A stretch of 19,779 bases of DNA. Origin: CAG-1031 sp964556785 (lineage in GTDB: Bacteria > Bacteroidota > Bacteroidia > Bacteroidales > Muribaculaceae). Positions 6,350 to 14,477 of the stretch are shown piece by piece. The translations under genes were made by a program, and so were the position numbers. The stretch covers positions 1 through 19,779 of the forward strand of contig CAZKXM010000032.1 in NCBI GenBank assembly GCA_964556785.1, read 5' to 3'. Position 1 is the stretch's first letter; each line of letters opens with the position of its first letter. The notes under the pieces are model-generated. The model was not told the DNA's origin. It did not search any database and worked only from the letters and a program-made list of their open reading frames with translations.

Positions 6350-6652
6350 ATGCATTTGACCCCGAAGGAGCTTGACAAGCTCGAACTGCTTACCCTGGGC
6401 ATGATCGCCGAAAGACGTCTGAAAAAGGGCCTGAAGCTTAACTATCCCGAATCTGTGGCTTACATTACATCGTGTGCGCTTGAGGGTGCACGTGAAGGTA
6501 AGACAGTGGAGGAAGTGATGCACGATGCAGCCAATGTGCTGACAAAAAATGATGTGATGGAGGGTGTGGCCGACATGATCGGCCTGCTCCAGGTTGAAGC
6601 CGTGTTCACCGACGGTTCGCGCCTGGTTTCGATCCACCAGCCCATCAAGTGA
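6350..6652 (+). CDS. ureA: Urease subunit gamma UreA
   Basis: This is the small structural subunit of nickel urease, part of the (alpha beta gamma)3 core. At 100 residues it has the standard bacterial length and starts at MHLTPKELDKLELL. It has GLKLNYPESVAYI (about 27-39), EGAREGKTVEEVM and TKNDVMEGVADMI, with the expected IHQPIK end. Unusually for this window, a purine-rich AAAGGAAG (6338-6345) sits 4 nt before the ATG and resembles a real Shine-Dalgarno. It is the first gene of the urease operon; 58 bp separate it from ureB. Confidence 0.97.
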   Translation: MHLTPKELDKLELLTLGMIAERRLKKGLKLNYPESVAYITSCALEGAREGKTVEEVMHDAANVLTKNDVMEGVADMIGLLQVEAVFTDGSRLVSIHQPIK

Positions 6653-6710
6653 TCATTTTTTATTTCTCTTTCTCAAAATCCCCCCAACGAACAACAAAAA
6701 AATCTCTGAA

Positions 6711-7286
6711 ATGAGCACAACAGATAACAAGGGCACCGCGCCTCAGAATGCTGCTCCCCAGGAATACACCACCCCCAACGGTGTGTTTGACGGCGTTCCC
6801 CCCATTGCCTATCCCAACACTCCGGGTTTCAAACCTGCAACTTATGTTCCCGTCGGAGGAGTGATCCTTGCCGAGGGTAATATTGAGTACAACACCAACC
6901 GTCGCACCGTGAAGCTCACCGTGCGCAACACCGGTGACCGTCCCGTGCAGGTTGGCTCACACTTCCATTTCTTTGAAGTTAACCGCTACATGGAATTTGA
7001 CCGCGAGCAGGCTTACGGTTTCCACCTCAACATTCCCGCAACAACAGCTATCCGTTTCGAACCGGGTGAGGAGAAGGAAGTGGAGCTTGTTGCTTACGCA
7101 GGCAAGAACCGTGTGATCGGCTTCAACGATCTCGTTAACGGTTACACCGGCCTTCAGGACACTCCCTCGTTCTATCCCAAACGCACAGAGGCCATGCGCC
7201 GCATGACCGAGTACGGCTTCAAGCATGTCAGCGAAGCTGAGGCTGAAGCAGAATTCACCTCTCGTCCCACCACTCCTAAAAAGTAA
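6711..7286 (+). CDS. ureB: Urease subunit beta UreB with extensions at both ends
   Basis: The beta subunit core lies at about 47-144: VGGVILAEGNIEYN, VRNTGDRPVQVGSHFHFFEVN, RFEPGEEKEVELV and VIGFNDLVNG. The protein is 191 residues, against roughly 100-125 in typical bacteria. It carries about 46 extra N-terminal residues rich in Pro, Ala and Asn and about 47 extra C-terminal residues, including a helix-like EAMRRMTEYGFKHVSEAEAEAE. The start ATG 6711 is chosen over the in-frame ATG 6594, which lies inside ureA. From recalled sequences, the C-terminal part resembles the tail of the Helicobacter fused UreA. ureC follows 13 bp downstream. Confidence 0.95.
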   Translation: MSTTDNKGTAPQNAAPQEYTTPNGVFDGVPPIAYPNTPGFKPATYVPVGGVILAEGNIEYNTNRRTVKLTVRNTGDRPVQVGSHFHFFEVNRYMEFDREQAYGFHLNIPATTAIRFEPGEEKEVELVAYAGKNRVIGFNDLVNGYTGLQDTPSFYPKRTEAMRRMTEYGFKHVSEAEAEAEFTSRPTTPKK

Positions 7287-7299
7287 AAAATCGACTCCC

Positions 7300-9018
7300 A
7301 TGGCAATAATTTCACGTCAGGAAAACAATAACCTGTTCGGTCCCACCGTCGGCGATAAGATCAGACTGGGCAACACCGAACTCTATGTAGAGATTGAAAA
7401 AGACCTCCGCGTCTACGGCGACGAAGTGGTGTATGGCGGCGGAAAAACCATCCGCGACGGCATGGGCACCGCTAACCTTGTAACCAGCAAGGCCGGCTCG
7501 CTTGACCTCGTGATCACCAACGTCACCATCATCGACCCCAAGCTGGGTGTTGTCAAGGCCGACGTGGGTGTGAAAGACGGCAAGATCGCCGGTATCGGCA
7601 AGGCCGGTAACCCCAATGTGATGAAGGGTGTGACCCCCACACTCTGCACCGGTCCTTCAACCGACGCCATCTCGGGCGAGCACATGATTCTGACAGCTGC
7701 CGGTATCGACGGCCACGTTCACTTCGTGTCGCCCCAGCAGGCTCTCAACTGTCTGAGCAATGGTATCACAACCCTCGTGGGTGGCGGTATCGGCCCGACC
7801 GACGGCACTAACGGCACTACCATCACTTCGGGTGTATGGAACATGGAGGCTATGATGCGCGCTGCCGAAGGACTCCCCATCAACGTGGGCTTCCTCTCGA
7901 AGGGCAATTCATCGGGCCGCGAGGCTCTCGCCGAGCAGATCATTGCCGGTGGCATGGGCTTCAAGCTCCATGAGGACTGGGGCTCGACTCCGGGCGCCAT
8001 CCGCTCATGCATGGAGGTGGCCGATATGTTTGACGTGCAGGTTTGTATCCACACCGACACCCTCAACGAGGCCGGCTATGTTGAAGACACCCTCGCCGCT
8101 ATCGACGGCCGTGTGATCCACACATATCACACCGAAGGTGCCGGTGGCGGTCACGCACCCGACCTTCTGAAGGTTGCTTCGATGGCAAACGTGCTTCCTT
8201 CGTCAACCAACCCCACACTGCCGTTCGGCATCAACTCTGAGTCGGAGCTGTTTGACATGATCATGGTGTGTCACAACCTCAATCCGAAGATTCCTTCTGA
8301 CGTTGCTTTCGCAGAAAGCCGCGTGCGCCCCGAGACACAGGCCGCCGAGAATGTATTCCACGATCTGGGTATCATCTCGATGGTGTCGAGCGACTCTCAG
8401 GCCATGGGCCGTGTAGGCGAATCGTTCATGCGCACGTTCCAGATGGCATCTTACATGAAGCAGGTGCGCGGCAAGCTCAAGGAAGACTCTGATCAGAACG
8501 ATAACTTCCGTGTGCTCCGTTATCTGGCTCAGATCACAATCAATCCCGCGATCACCTACGGTATCAGCGATATCCTCGGCTCGATCGAGGTGGGCAAGAT
8601 GGCCGACCTTGTTCTCTGGGAGCCGGCATTCTTCGGAACAAAGCCCAAACTCGTTATCAAGGGCGGTATGATCAACTGGGCGCAGATGGGCGACCCCAAC
8701 GCTTCGCTGCCCACACCTCAGCCCGTGAAGATGCGCAAAATGTTTGGCGCTTACGGCGAGGAACTTCAGAACACCCGCGTGACCTTCACTTCGCGTGCAG
8801 CTTACGATGCCGGCATCAAGGAGCGTCTGGGCCTGAAGTCGAGAATCTATCCTGTTCACTCAACCCGTCAGCTTTCAAAGGCCGACATGGTGCTCAACTC
8901 GGCTCTTCCCCACATCGAGGTCGACCCCGAAACATTCAACACCTATGTCGACGGCGTTCTTGCAACAGTGCCCCCGGCAAAAGAACTGCCTCTGTCTCAG
9001 CTCTACTGGTTCAGCTGA
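7300..9018 (+). CDS. ureC: Urease subunit alpha UreC (catalytic)
   Basis: This is the catalytic amidohydrolase subunit that hydrolyses urea to ammonia and carbamate at a dinickel centre. ATG 7300 gives 572 residues; the frame is open back to an in-frame ATG at 7225, inside ureB. All metal and catalytic residues are present at a constant offset of +5 from Klebsiella numbering: His139, His141, Lys222 (to be carbamylated), His224, His251, His277, Cys324, His325 and Asp365. Departures from the usual sequence: GIDGHVHF instead of GIDTHIHF, a flap reading MVCHNL instead of MVCHHL, and NPTLPFGIN where NPTRPYTVN is common. It should be active. A large hairpin follows the stop. Confidence 0.98.
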   Translation: MAIISRQENNNLFGPTVGDKIRLGNTELYVEIEKDLRVYGDEVVYGGGKTIRDGMGTANLVTSKAGSLDLVITNVTIIDPKLGVVKADVGVKDGKIAGIGKAGNPNVMKGVTPTLCTGPSTDAISGEHMILTAAGIDGHVHFVSPQQALNCLSNGITTLVGGGIGPTDGTNGTTITSGVWNMEAMMRAAEGLPINVGFLSKGNSSGREALAEQIIAGGMGFKLHEDWGSTPGAIRSCMEVADMFDVQVCIHTDTLNEAGYVEDTLAAIDGRVIHTYHTEGAGGGHAPDLLKVASMANVLPSSTNPTLPFGINSESELFDMIMVCHNLNPKIPSDVAFAESRVRPETQAAENVFHDLGIISMVSSDSQAMGRVGESFMRTFQMASYMKQVRGKLKEDSDQNDNFRVLRYLAQITINPAITYGISDILGSIEVGKMADLVLWEPAFFGTKPKLVIKGGMINWAQMGDPNASLPTPQPVKMRKMFGAYGEELQNTRVTFTSRAAYDAGIKERLGLKSRIYPVHSTRQLSKADMVLNSALPHIEVDPETFNTYVDGVLATVPPAKELPLSQLYWFS

Positions 9019-9056
9019 TGAAATTAAACTGAACATTAAACGGCATTCAATTGTTA

Positions 9057-9096
9057 AATTTCCGGGTAAGCTCCTCAGTGAGCTTTCCCGGAAATT
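9057..9096 (+). terminator. Large hairpin between ureC and ureE
   Basis: AATTTCCGGG (9057-9066) pairs with CCCGGAAATT (9087-9096), then after one T-T mismatch AAGCTC (9068-9073) pairs with GAGCTT (9080-9085), leaving a 6-nt loop. That is 16 pairs with one internal mismatch. No uninterrupted U-tract follows, so it may be a partial terminator, an mRNA-stabilising structure or a processing site rather than a full stop. Confidence 0.6.
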
Positions 9097-9099
9097 CAC

Positions 9100-9107
9100 T
9101 ATATTTG
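9100..9107 (+). promoter_or_regulatory. -7 element TATATTTG before ureE
   Basis: This is an exact TAnnTTTG match directly after the ureC-ureE hairpin and 45 bp before the ureE start. It could give the accessory genes their own transcript. No TTTG is seen at the -33 position, where the hairpin arm lies. Confidence 0.55.
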
Positions 9108-9152
9108 CGTTTCAACGTGTAAAATTATCCAAATCCCAATCGATTTATCTAT

Positions 9153-9737
9153 ATGGAAGTTCTGACCGAAGTGCTCGGCAACATGCACACTCCCGAATGG
9201 CACGAAAAGCTCCACCATGCCACGGTGGAATCTGTTGTCCTCGATCAATGGACCGCTCAGAAGAGCCGTTTTCTCGGCAAGAGCGCCGAGGGTAACGAAT
9301 ATCCCATCGCACTCAAGCGCCACACCCACATTAACGACGGCGATATCGTTTACTATAACCCCGACACGAACCACGCCGTGGTTCTGCGTCTGGCCCTCAA
9401 TCCGGTGCTGGTGATCGACATGAGCGCCCTGTCGACGATGGACCCCAATGAAATTATCCGCATTTCAGTTGAGCTCGGTCATGCCATCGGCAATCAGCAT
9501 TGGCCTGCCGTTGTCAAGGGAACGAAGGTTTATGTTCCGCTTACGGTCGACAAGAAGGTGATGCTCTCGGTGATGGAAACCCACAATATCGACGGAATCA
9601 CCTATGAATTCGAGTCGGGCACGGAAATCATTCCCTTCCTCGCGCCCGATGAAATCCGCCGCCTTTTCGGTGGTGCCGGTCACGACAGCCATGGTCTTGA
9701 CGATCACGAACATATCCATGCCGTAATCCGCCACTGA
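9153..9737 (+). CDS. ureE: Urease accessory metallochaperone UreE
   Basis: UreE is a dimeric nickel carrier that hands Ni2+ to the UreDFG-apourease complex. The 194-residue protein has an N-terminal peptide-binding-like domain, then the metal-site segment ELGHAIGNQHWP (107-118), with His110 in the place of the conserved nickel-binding histidine. The C-terminal tail (from about 175) has six histidines (177, 180, 185, 187, 189, 194) interspersed with Asp and Glu, a modest version of the His-rich nickel reservoir of other UreE proteins. It starts 45 bp after a -7 element. ureF begins 2 bp after its stop. Confidence 0.94.
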   Translation: MEVLTEVLGNMHTPEWHEKLHHATVESVVLDQWTAQKSRFLGKSAEGNEYPIALKRHTHINDGDIVYYNPDTNHAVVLRLALNPVLVIDMSALSTMDPNEIIRISVELGHAIGNQHWPAVVKGTKVYVPLTVDKKVMLSVMETHNIDGITYEFESGTEIIPFLAPDEIRRLFGGAGHDSHGLDDHEHIHAVIRH

Positions 9738-9739
9738 TC

Positions 9740-10432
9740 ATGCCTGACCGCATCACAGCTCTTTCCCACCTGCTTCAGTTCAGCGACGCCACATTTCCTG
9801 TGGGCACATTCTCCTTCTCCAACGGACTGGAGACGGCGGCCTATCAGGGAGTGGTGACCGACGCCGAATCGCTTGAGCAATATTGCCGTGCTGCCGCGCG
9901 CCAGGCTGCGTTCAGCGACGGGGTAGCAGCCCTGACCGCCTGGAGGGCTACCGGAGAGGCCGACTATGAGGCGCTGCTCAAGGCCGATACCGACCTGATG
10001 CTCTTCAAGATGAACGACGAGGCCCGCATGATGCTCCAGCGCATGGGCAAGAAGCTCGCCGAACTCGGCAAACGCATTGAGAAGTCTGACATTCTTGACC
10101 GCTGGCTCGCCGATATCGAGGCGGGAGAGGCACCCGGAACCTACCCAGTGGCACAGGGTGTGGTTTTCAGGCTGTCGGGACTCACCGAGGAAGATCTTTT
10201 CACATCGGGCCAGTATGGGGTGATCAACATGATTCTCGGAGCCGCACTGCGCCTTGTCAGAGTGTCGCACTACGACACTCAGGAGATTCTCTACCGCCTC
10301 GCCGACGAGATTCCCGGCCTCTACGAACAGGCGCGCACCATGACGTTTGACGACATGAACTGCTTTGTTCCCGAAATGGATATCCTGGCGTCGCTCCACG
10401 AAAAGGGCCCGATGAGAATGTTCATGTCATAA
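9740..10432 (+). CDS. ureF: Urease accessory protein UreF
   Basis: UreF bridges UreD and UreG in the maturation complex and modulates UreG GTPase activity. The 230-residue all-helical protein starts with the diagnostic QFSDATFPVGTFSFSNGLE (13-31), equivalent to the usual LxDSxFPxGxFxxSxGLE. The C-terminal region GVINMILGAALRLVRVSHYDTQEIL also fits the family. It is followed by 80 bp without a gene, which begins with a pyrimidine-rich run (10433-10468) and contains no visible promoter. Confidence 0.94.
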   Translation: MPDRITALSHLLQFSDATFPVGTFSFSNGLETAAYQGVVTDAESLEQYCRAAARQAAFSDGVAALTAWRATGEADYEALLKADTDLMLFKMNDEARMMLQRMGKKLAELGKRIEKSDILDRWLADIEAGEAPGTYPVAQGVVFRLSGLTEEDLFTSGQYGVINMILGAALRLVRVSHYDTQEILYRLADEIPGLYEQARTMTFDDMNCFVPEMDILASLHEKGPMRMFMS

Positions 10433-10512
10433 CCCCCCCAGCCTGCTTCTCCTCCCTCTCTTCCGCACAAAATTCATCAATAACGAAAACATTTTACTGA
10501 CAAGATAAATAT

Positions 10513-11130
10513 ATGAGCACATGCCGCATTGGTGTCGGAGGCCCTGTGGGATCCGGCAAGACAACCCTGATCGAAGACCTCACACCGCGCCTGCTTGAGA
10601 AAGGCCTTAAAGTTCTGATCATCACCAACGATATCGTCACTACGGAAGATGCAAAGCATGTCCGCAAGGTGCTCAAGGGCATTCTTGCCGAAGACCGCAT
10701 TGTAGGCGTGGAGACCGGCGCATGCCCCCACACTGCAGTGCGCGAGGACCCGTCGATGAACATCGCTGCCGTCGAGGAGATGGAGGCCAAGTTCCCCGAT
10801 GCCGACATCGTGTTTGTGGAGAGTGGCGGCGACAACCTCACCCTCACTTTCTCGCCTGCACTGGTCGACTTCTTTATCTATGTGATCGACGTTGCCGCCG
10901 GCGACAAGATTCCCCGCAAGGATGGCCCCGGCATTTCGCAGAGCGACATTCTCGTGATCAACAAAACCGACCTTGCCCCATATGTCAACGCTTCGCTTGA
11001 GGTGATGCGTGTCGACAGCGAGAAGATGCGCCCCGGCAAACCGTTCGTGTTCACCAACTCGATGACAGGCGAGGGCCTCGACGAGCTGATCGACCTGATC
11101 TACAAGATGGCTCTTTTCGACAAAAAATAA
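10513..11130 (+). CDS. ureG: Urease accessory GTPase UreG
   Basis: UreG is the SIMIBI-class GTPase that carries Ni2+ and drives its insertion into urease. The 205-residue protein has Walker A GGPVGSGKTT (9-18), the metal-binding CPH motif at 71-73 within ETGACPHTAVREDPS, ESGGDNL (103-109), and the guanine-specificity motif NKTD (150-153). There is no His-rich N-terminal extension, so nickel storage falls to the UreE tail. ureD follows 7 bp downstream. Confidence 0.98.
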   Translation: MSTCRIGVGGPVGSGKTTLIEDLTPRLLEKGLKVLIITNDIVTTEDAKHVRKVLKGILAEDRIVGVETGACPHTAVREDPSMNIAAVEEMEAKFPDADIVFVESGGDNLTLTFSPALVDFFIYVIDVAAGDKIPRKDGPGISQSDILVINKTDLAPYVNASLEVMRVDSEKMRPGKPFVFTNSMTGEGLDELIDLIYKMALFDKK

Positions 11131-11137
11131 CCGATCC

Positions 11138-12097
11138 ATGTTCGAACCAACAATTCCGCGCCACTATTCCGATTCGCCTGAGGTCGACTTCTCGTCGGCG
11201 CCGGAGATGGCCCCTTATCTCACCGAACCGCCGGCAATGTATGTCGGTGCGCCCGGCAAGCGCGGCTACCTGAATCTCGGGTTTGAGCTCGACGGCGACG
11301 GCAAGTCGATTCTGCGCGAGCTCGACCGGCGCGCTCCGCTGATTGTGCAGCAGGAACTCTATTTCGACGAGGAACTCCCCGGAATGCCCTGCGTGTACAT
11401 TCTGTCGTCAGGCGGCCCGAATGTCGACGGCGACCGTTACATGCAGAACATCACCGTCAGACGCGGCGCCATGGGCCACGTGTCGACGGGGGCTGCCACA
11501 AAGCTTGCCTCGATGAAATATAACTACTCGGGCCTCCGGCAGACAATCACCGTTGAAGAAGACGGATATCTGGAGTATCTGCCCGAGCCGATCATCCCGC
11601 ATGCCCACACCCGCTTTATCAGCGACACGCGCCTGACGGTCCATCCCTCGGCAACCGTGTTTTACTCCGAGATCTATATGGGTGGCCGGAAATACTATAA
11701 CGGTGGCGAGCTTTTCAAGTTCGACATCCTTTCGGTGTGCTCCCACGGAGAGCGTCCTGACGGCACTCAGCTGTTCCGCGAGAAATATATCATTTCGCCC
11801 GACCGCTGCAACCTGCGTGACATCGGTGTGATGGGCGGGTACGATGTGTTTGCCAACGTGCTTGTGATGACTCCGCCCGATAAGGCTGCGGCAATCTACG
11901 AAGCCACCGACGCGTTTATCGACACCAAGGCGCGCCTGGCGGCCGGAGTCACCCATCTGCCCAACGGAGCAGGCCTTCTTTTCAAGGTTCTCGGCATGGA
12001 GCCCGGGCCGGTGAAGAAGGTGGTGAGGGAATTCTGCTCGCGAGTACGTATGGCTGTCAAGGGAGTTCCTCTGCCTGAAGAGTTTCCGTGGCGATAA
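11138..12097 (+). CDS. ureD: Urease accessory protein UreD (UreH)
   Basis: UreD binds apourease and forms the scaffold through which nickel passes from UreG and UreF. The 319-residue protein has the family landmarks: SSGGPNVDGDR (90-100), STGAATKLA (116-124), LEYLPEPIIPHAHTRF (145-160) and the C-terminal RMAVKGVPLPEEFPWR. Gene order puts ureD last among accessory genes, as in Helicobacter ureH, rather than first as in Klebsiella. The first 40 residues are poorly conserved in character; the ATG at 11138 fits the 7-bp spacing after ureG. Confidence 0.93.
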   Translation: MFEPTIPRHYSDSPEVDFSSAPEMAPYLTEPPAMYVGAPGKRGYLNLGFELDGDGKSILRELDRRAPLIVQQELYFDEELPGMPCVYILSSGGPNVDGDRYMQNITVRRGAMGHVSTGAATKLASMKYNYSGLRQTITVEEDGYLEYLPEPIIPHAHTRFISDTRLTVHPSATVFYSEIYMGGRKYYNGGELFKFDILSVCSHGERPDGTQLFREKYIISPDRCNLRDIGVMGGYDVFANVLVMTPPDKAAAIYEATDAFIDTKARLAAGVTHLPNGAGLLFKVLGMEPGPVKKVVREFCSRVRMAVKGVPLPEEFPWR

Positions 12098-12135
12098 GAA
12101 AAAGAATAATGTTATAATCAAAAAATATCCCTGTT

Positions 12136-13086
12136 ATGAATAAGATTTCTCTGTCGGTCCGCTCCGTTTTCCGCGGTGTCGGTCAGGTAATGTTCCAGCA
12201 AAGCGCCTGGACCGGTCTGCTGTTTATGGCCGGAATATTCTGGGGCTCGTATGTCAACCACGTTCCCGAGGTTGCATGGGGTGCGCTGGTGGCTGTTGTT
12301 GTCTCCACGATCGCCGGTTGGATTATGGGCGAGGACATGACCGATGGAGAGGATGGCCTCTGGGGTTTCAACGGTGTGCTTGTGGGTTGTGCCCTGCCAA
12401 CCTTCCTCGGCAACACGTGGTATATGTGGGTGGCGCTGATTGTCTGCGCCATGACAACCACTTGGGTGCGCCGCGGCTTTAACCGTGTGATGGCTCCCTG
12501 GGGTGTGAATTCGCTCACGTTCCCCTTCGTTTTCATGACATGGATATTCCTGCTGTCGTCAAGATACTTCCATGCAATGGATCCCGAGGGGCTGTCGCAG
12601 GCAGCGTTGGCGCTGGCTCCTGCCGATACGGTGGTCGACACTTCGTTCGGCTCGCTCGTGGTTTACTGGCTCAAGGGCATCTCGCAGGTGTTTTTGGTTG
12701 ACTCATGGGTGACAGGAATTTTCTTCCTTGTGGCTCTGGCTGTGTGCAGCCGGTGGGCGGCACTGTGGGCTGCAGTGGGTTCGGCTGTGGCGCTTGGGGT
12801 GTCGTTGGTGTTCCACCTCAATCCGTCAACCATCACATCGGGCCTGTTCGGTTTCAGCGCCGTGCTGACCGGCATTGCCATGGGCTGCACGTTCTATAAA
12901 CCCGGATGGCGCACGGCGCTCTGGGCCGTTGTGGCAGTGGTGGTGACTCAGTTCGTGCAGATGGCTATGGACGCCTACATGCTTCCTTACGGAATCCCCA
13001 CCCTCACAGGTCCGTTCTGTATCACAACATGGCTCTTCCTGCTGCCTCATTATCAGCTTAACTCCGACAATTCCTCAACAAAATAA
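12136..13086 (+). CDS. UT-family urea channel
   Basis: This is an integral membrane urea transporter of the UT (SLC14-like) family, passing urea down its gradient into the cell. The 316-residue protein is internally duplicated, as the family requires: QVMFQQSAWTGLLFM (17-31) pairs with QVFLVDSWVTGIFFL (184-198), LWGFNGVLVG (75-84) with LFGFSAVLTG (237-246), and PWGVNSLTFPF (121-131) with IPTLTGPFCITTW (287-299). About ten hydrophobic segments are visible. It follows ureD by 38 bp and ensures urea supply to the cytoplasmic urease. A pH-gated UreI-type channel is ruled out by length and motifs. Confidence 0.93.
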   Translation: MNKISLSVRSVFRGVGQVMFQQSAWTGLLFMAGIFWGSYVNHVPEVAWGALVAVVVSTIAGWIMGEDMTDGEDGLWGFNGVLVGCALPTFLGNTWYMWVALIVCAMTTTWVRRGFNRVMAPWGVNSLTFPFVFMTWIFLLSSRYFHAMDPEGLSQAALALAPADTVVDTSFGSLVVYWLKGISQVFLVDSWVTGIFFLVALAVCSRWAALWAAVGSAVALGVSLVFHLNPSTITSGLFGFSAVLTGIAMGCTFYKPGWRTALWAVVAVVVTQFVQMAMDAYMLPYGIPTLTGPFCITTWLFLLPHYQLNSDNSSTK

Positions 13087-13091
13087 CGACA

Positions 13092-14456
13092 ATGCCGACA
13101 TCATCAGCCAACACTCCCGTGAGCATGGCCGATATGGCGCTCCGTGGGGCTCACTACCGCATTCTCATCAACGGATCGATGGCTCAGATCATCGGGGCGG
13201 TGCTGTCAACCGTGGCCGGTATCATCATTCCGATGCTCAAGATTCTTGAGGGTGGCGCGGCGATGTCGTCGCTCACTCAGGGTGTGATCGGAGCTTCGGG
13301 GCTTACCGGTATCGCGGTCGGCTCAACCATCATAGGCCGCCTGTGTGACCGTTACGGGTATGCCCGGTTCTACCGCCTTTGCGCGCTGATGATTGTTGCC
13401 GGTGCTCTGATTCCATTCTTTTTCCACACCGTGGGATTGCTTATTCTCGGCCTGTTCATTGTCGGGCTCGGAGTGGGCGGCGGCTATGTCCTCGATTCGA
13501 GTTACGTTTCTGAGCTTATGCCTGACCGTTGGAAAGGCTTTATGGTGGGTGTGGCGAAAGCGCTGTGTGCGCTCGGTTTTCTCGGTGGAGCCGGTTTGTG
13601 CTGGTGGTATCTGAGCGTTAAACCTGAGGCATCGCTTTGGCCCAACCTGATGCTTCTGATTGCCATTCTCGGCTTCGTTACATTCCTCTGCCGCATCGGT
13701 TATCCCGACAGCCCGGTGTGGCTCATGGCTCACGGTGAGCCCGCGAAAGCCGCCGCGGCAGCCCGCAAGCTGCTGGGAGCCGATGTCACGGTGCCGGCAC
13801 CCGAGAAGTCGAACACGGTTTCAGCAACATGGCTCGACATGTTCCGGGGCGATAATCTCAAAAAGGTGATTTTCAGCGGCATCCCCTGGGCTTGTGAGGG
13901 CGTGGGTGTGTATGGTGTGGGAGTGTTCCTCCCGATCATCGTGATGGCACTCGGAATCGACACTTCGCATGCCACCGGAATGGGTGCCGTGATCAACTCG
14001 GTTGAGCTTACCACCATCATCAACTTCTTCATCATCCCCGGCTTTGTCATCGGGCTGCTGATGGTGCGCCGCTGCAACCATGTCAGGATGCTGGCCGACG
14101 GTTTCTGGATCAGTGCCGTCGGGATGGGCCTGCTTCTGGCGGCCTACCTGCTTCACTGGCCGGTGTGGGTTTCGGTTGCGGCTTTCGTGATCTTTGAGGT
14201 CGCGCTCAATGCCGGTCCGCATCTGGTGACATTCATCATTCCGGCGCAGATCTATTCTGTTGCCGATCGCGGTGCAGGTTCAGGCATTGCCGACATGCTC
14301 GGAAAGATCGGCGCTATCATCGGTGTGTTTTTCATGCCTCTGTTGCTTGTCTGGGGAGGGGTGACGCTGGTTCTGATCGTTTGCATCGCAGTGATGGTTG
14401 TCGGAGCGGTGATCGCCAACGTGTTTGGCCCGATGGTATTAAAATCAAAAAAGTAA
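13092..14456 (+). CDS. Major facilitator superfamily transporter of unknown substrate
   Basis: This is a 454-residue protein with about twelve membrane segments. The loop 2-3 signature GRLCDRYGYARFYR is at 82-95 and a sugar-porter/SLC22-like YVSELMPDRWKG at 138-149, followed by PDSPVWL (205-211) and a cytoplasmic loop rich in Ala and Lys. These features place it in the MFS near the metabolite:H+ and sugar-porter groups, but not in a known urea or nickel family. It starts 5 bp after the urea-channel stop and ends 21 bp before the nickel ECF genes, so it is almost certainly cotranscribed with urease. Candidate roles (ammonium or organic-acid export, ureide or nickel-chelate import) are speculation. 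Confidence 0.88.
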   Translation: MPTSSANTPVSMADMALRGAHYRILINGSMAQIIGAVLSTVAGIIIPMLKILEGGAAMSSLTQGVIGASGLTGIAVGSTIIGRLCDRYGYARFYRLCALMIVAGALIPFFFHTVGLLILGLFIVGLGVGGGYVLDSSYVSELMPDRWKGFMVGVAKALCALGFLGGAGLCWWYLSVKPEASLWPNLMLLIAILGFVTFLCRIGYPDSPVWLMAHGEPAKAAAAARKLLGADVTVPAPEKSNTVSATWLDMFRGDNLKKVIFSGIPWACEGVGVYGVGVFLPIIVMALGIDTSHATGMGAVINSVELTTIINFFIIPGFVIGLLMVRRCNHVRMLADGFWISAVGMGLLLAAYLLHWPVWVSVAAFVIFEVALNAGPHLVTFIIPAQIYSVADRGAGSGIADMLGKIGAIIGVFFMPLLLVWGGVTLVLIVCIAVMVVGAVIANVFGPMVLKSKK

Positions 14457-14477
14457 CCCTCAAAACCTTTCTGCCCT

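Noticed and set aside
6594..6710. Upstream start for ureB at ATG 6594
   Set aside because: It lies inside ureA and the added residues are out-of-frame ureA sequence followed by intergenic DNA; ATG 6711 begins the protein-like sequence.
8203..8859. 218-codon minus-strand frame inside ureC, and similar long antisense frames across ureF, ureG and ureD
   Set aside because: All are shadows of strongly conserved urease genes, with Arg/His/Val-rich compositions typical of reverse-strand readings.
10433..10512. Gap between ureF and ureG as a possible promoter or small gene
   Set aside because: It holds a pyrimidine-rich run and then AT-rich sequence, but no TAnnTTTG element, hairpin or coding frame was found.
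12098..12135. Possible promoter before the urea channel
   Set aside because: AT-rich but without a TTTG-containing -7 element; the spacing fits continuation of the ure operon.
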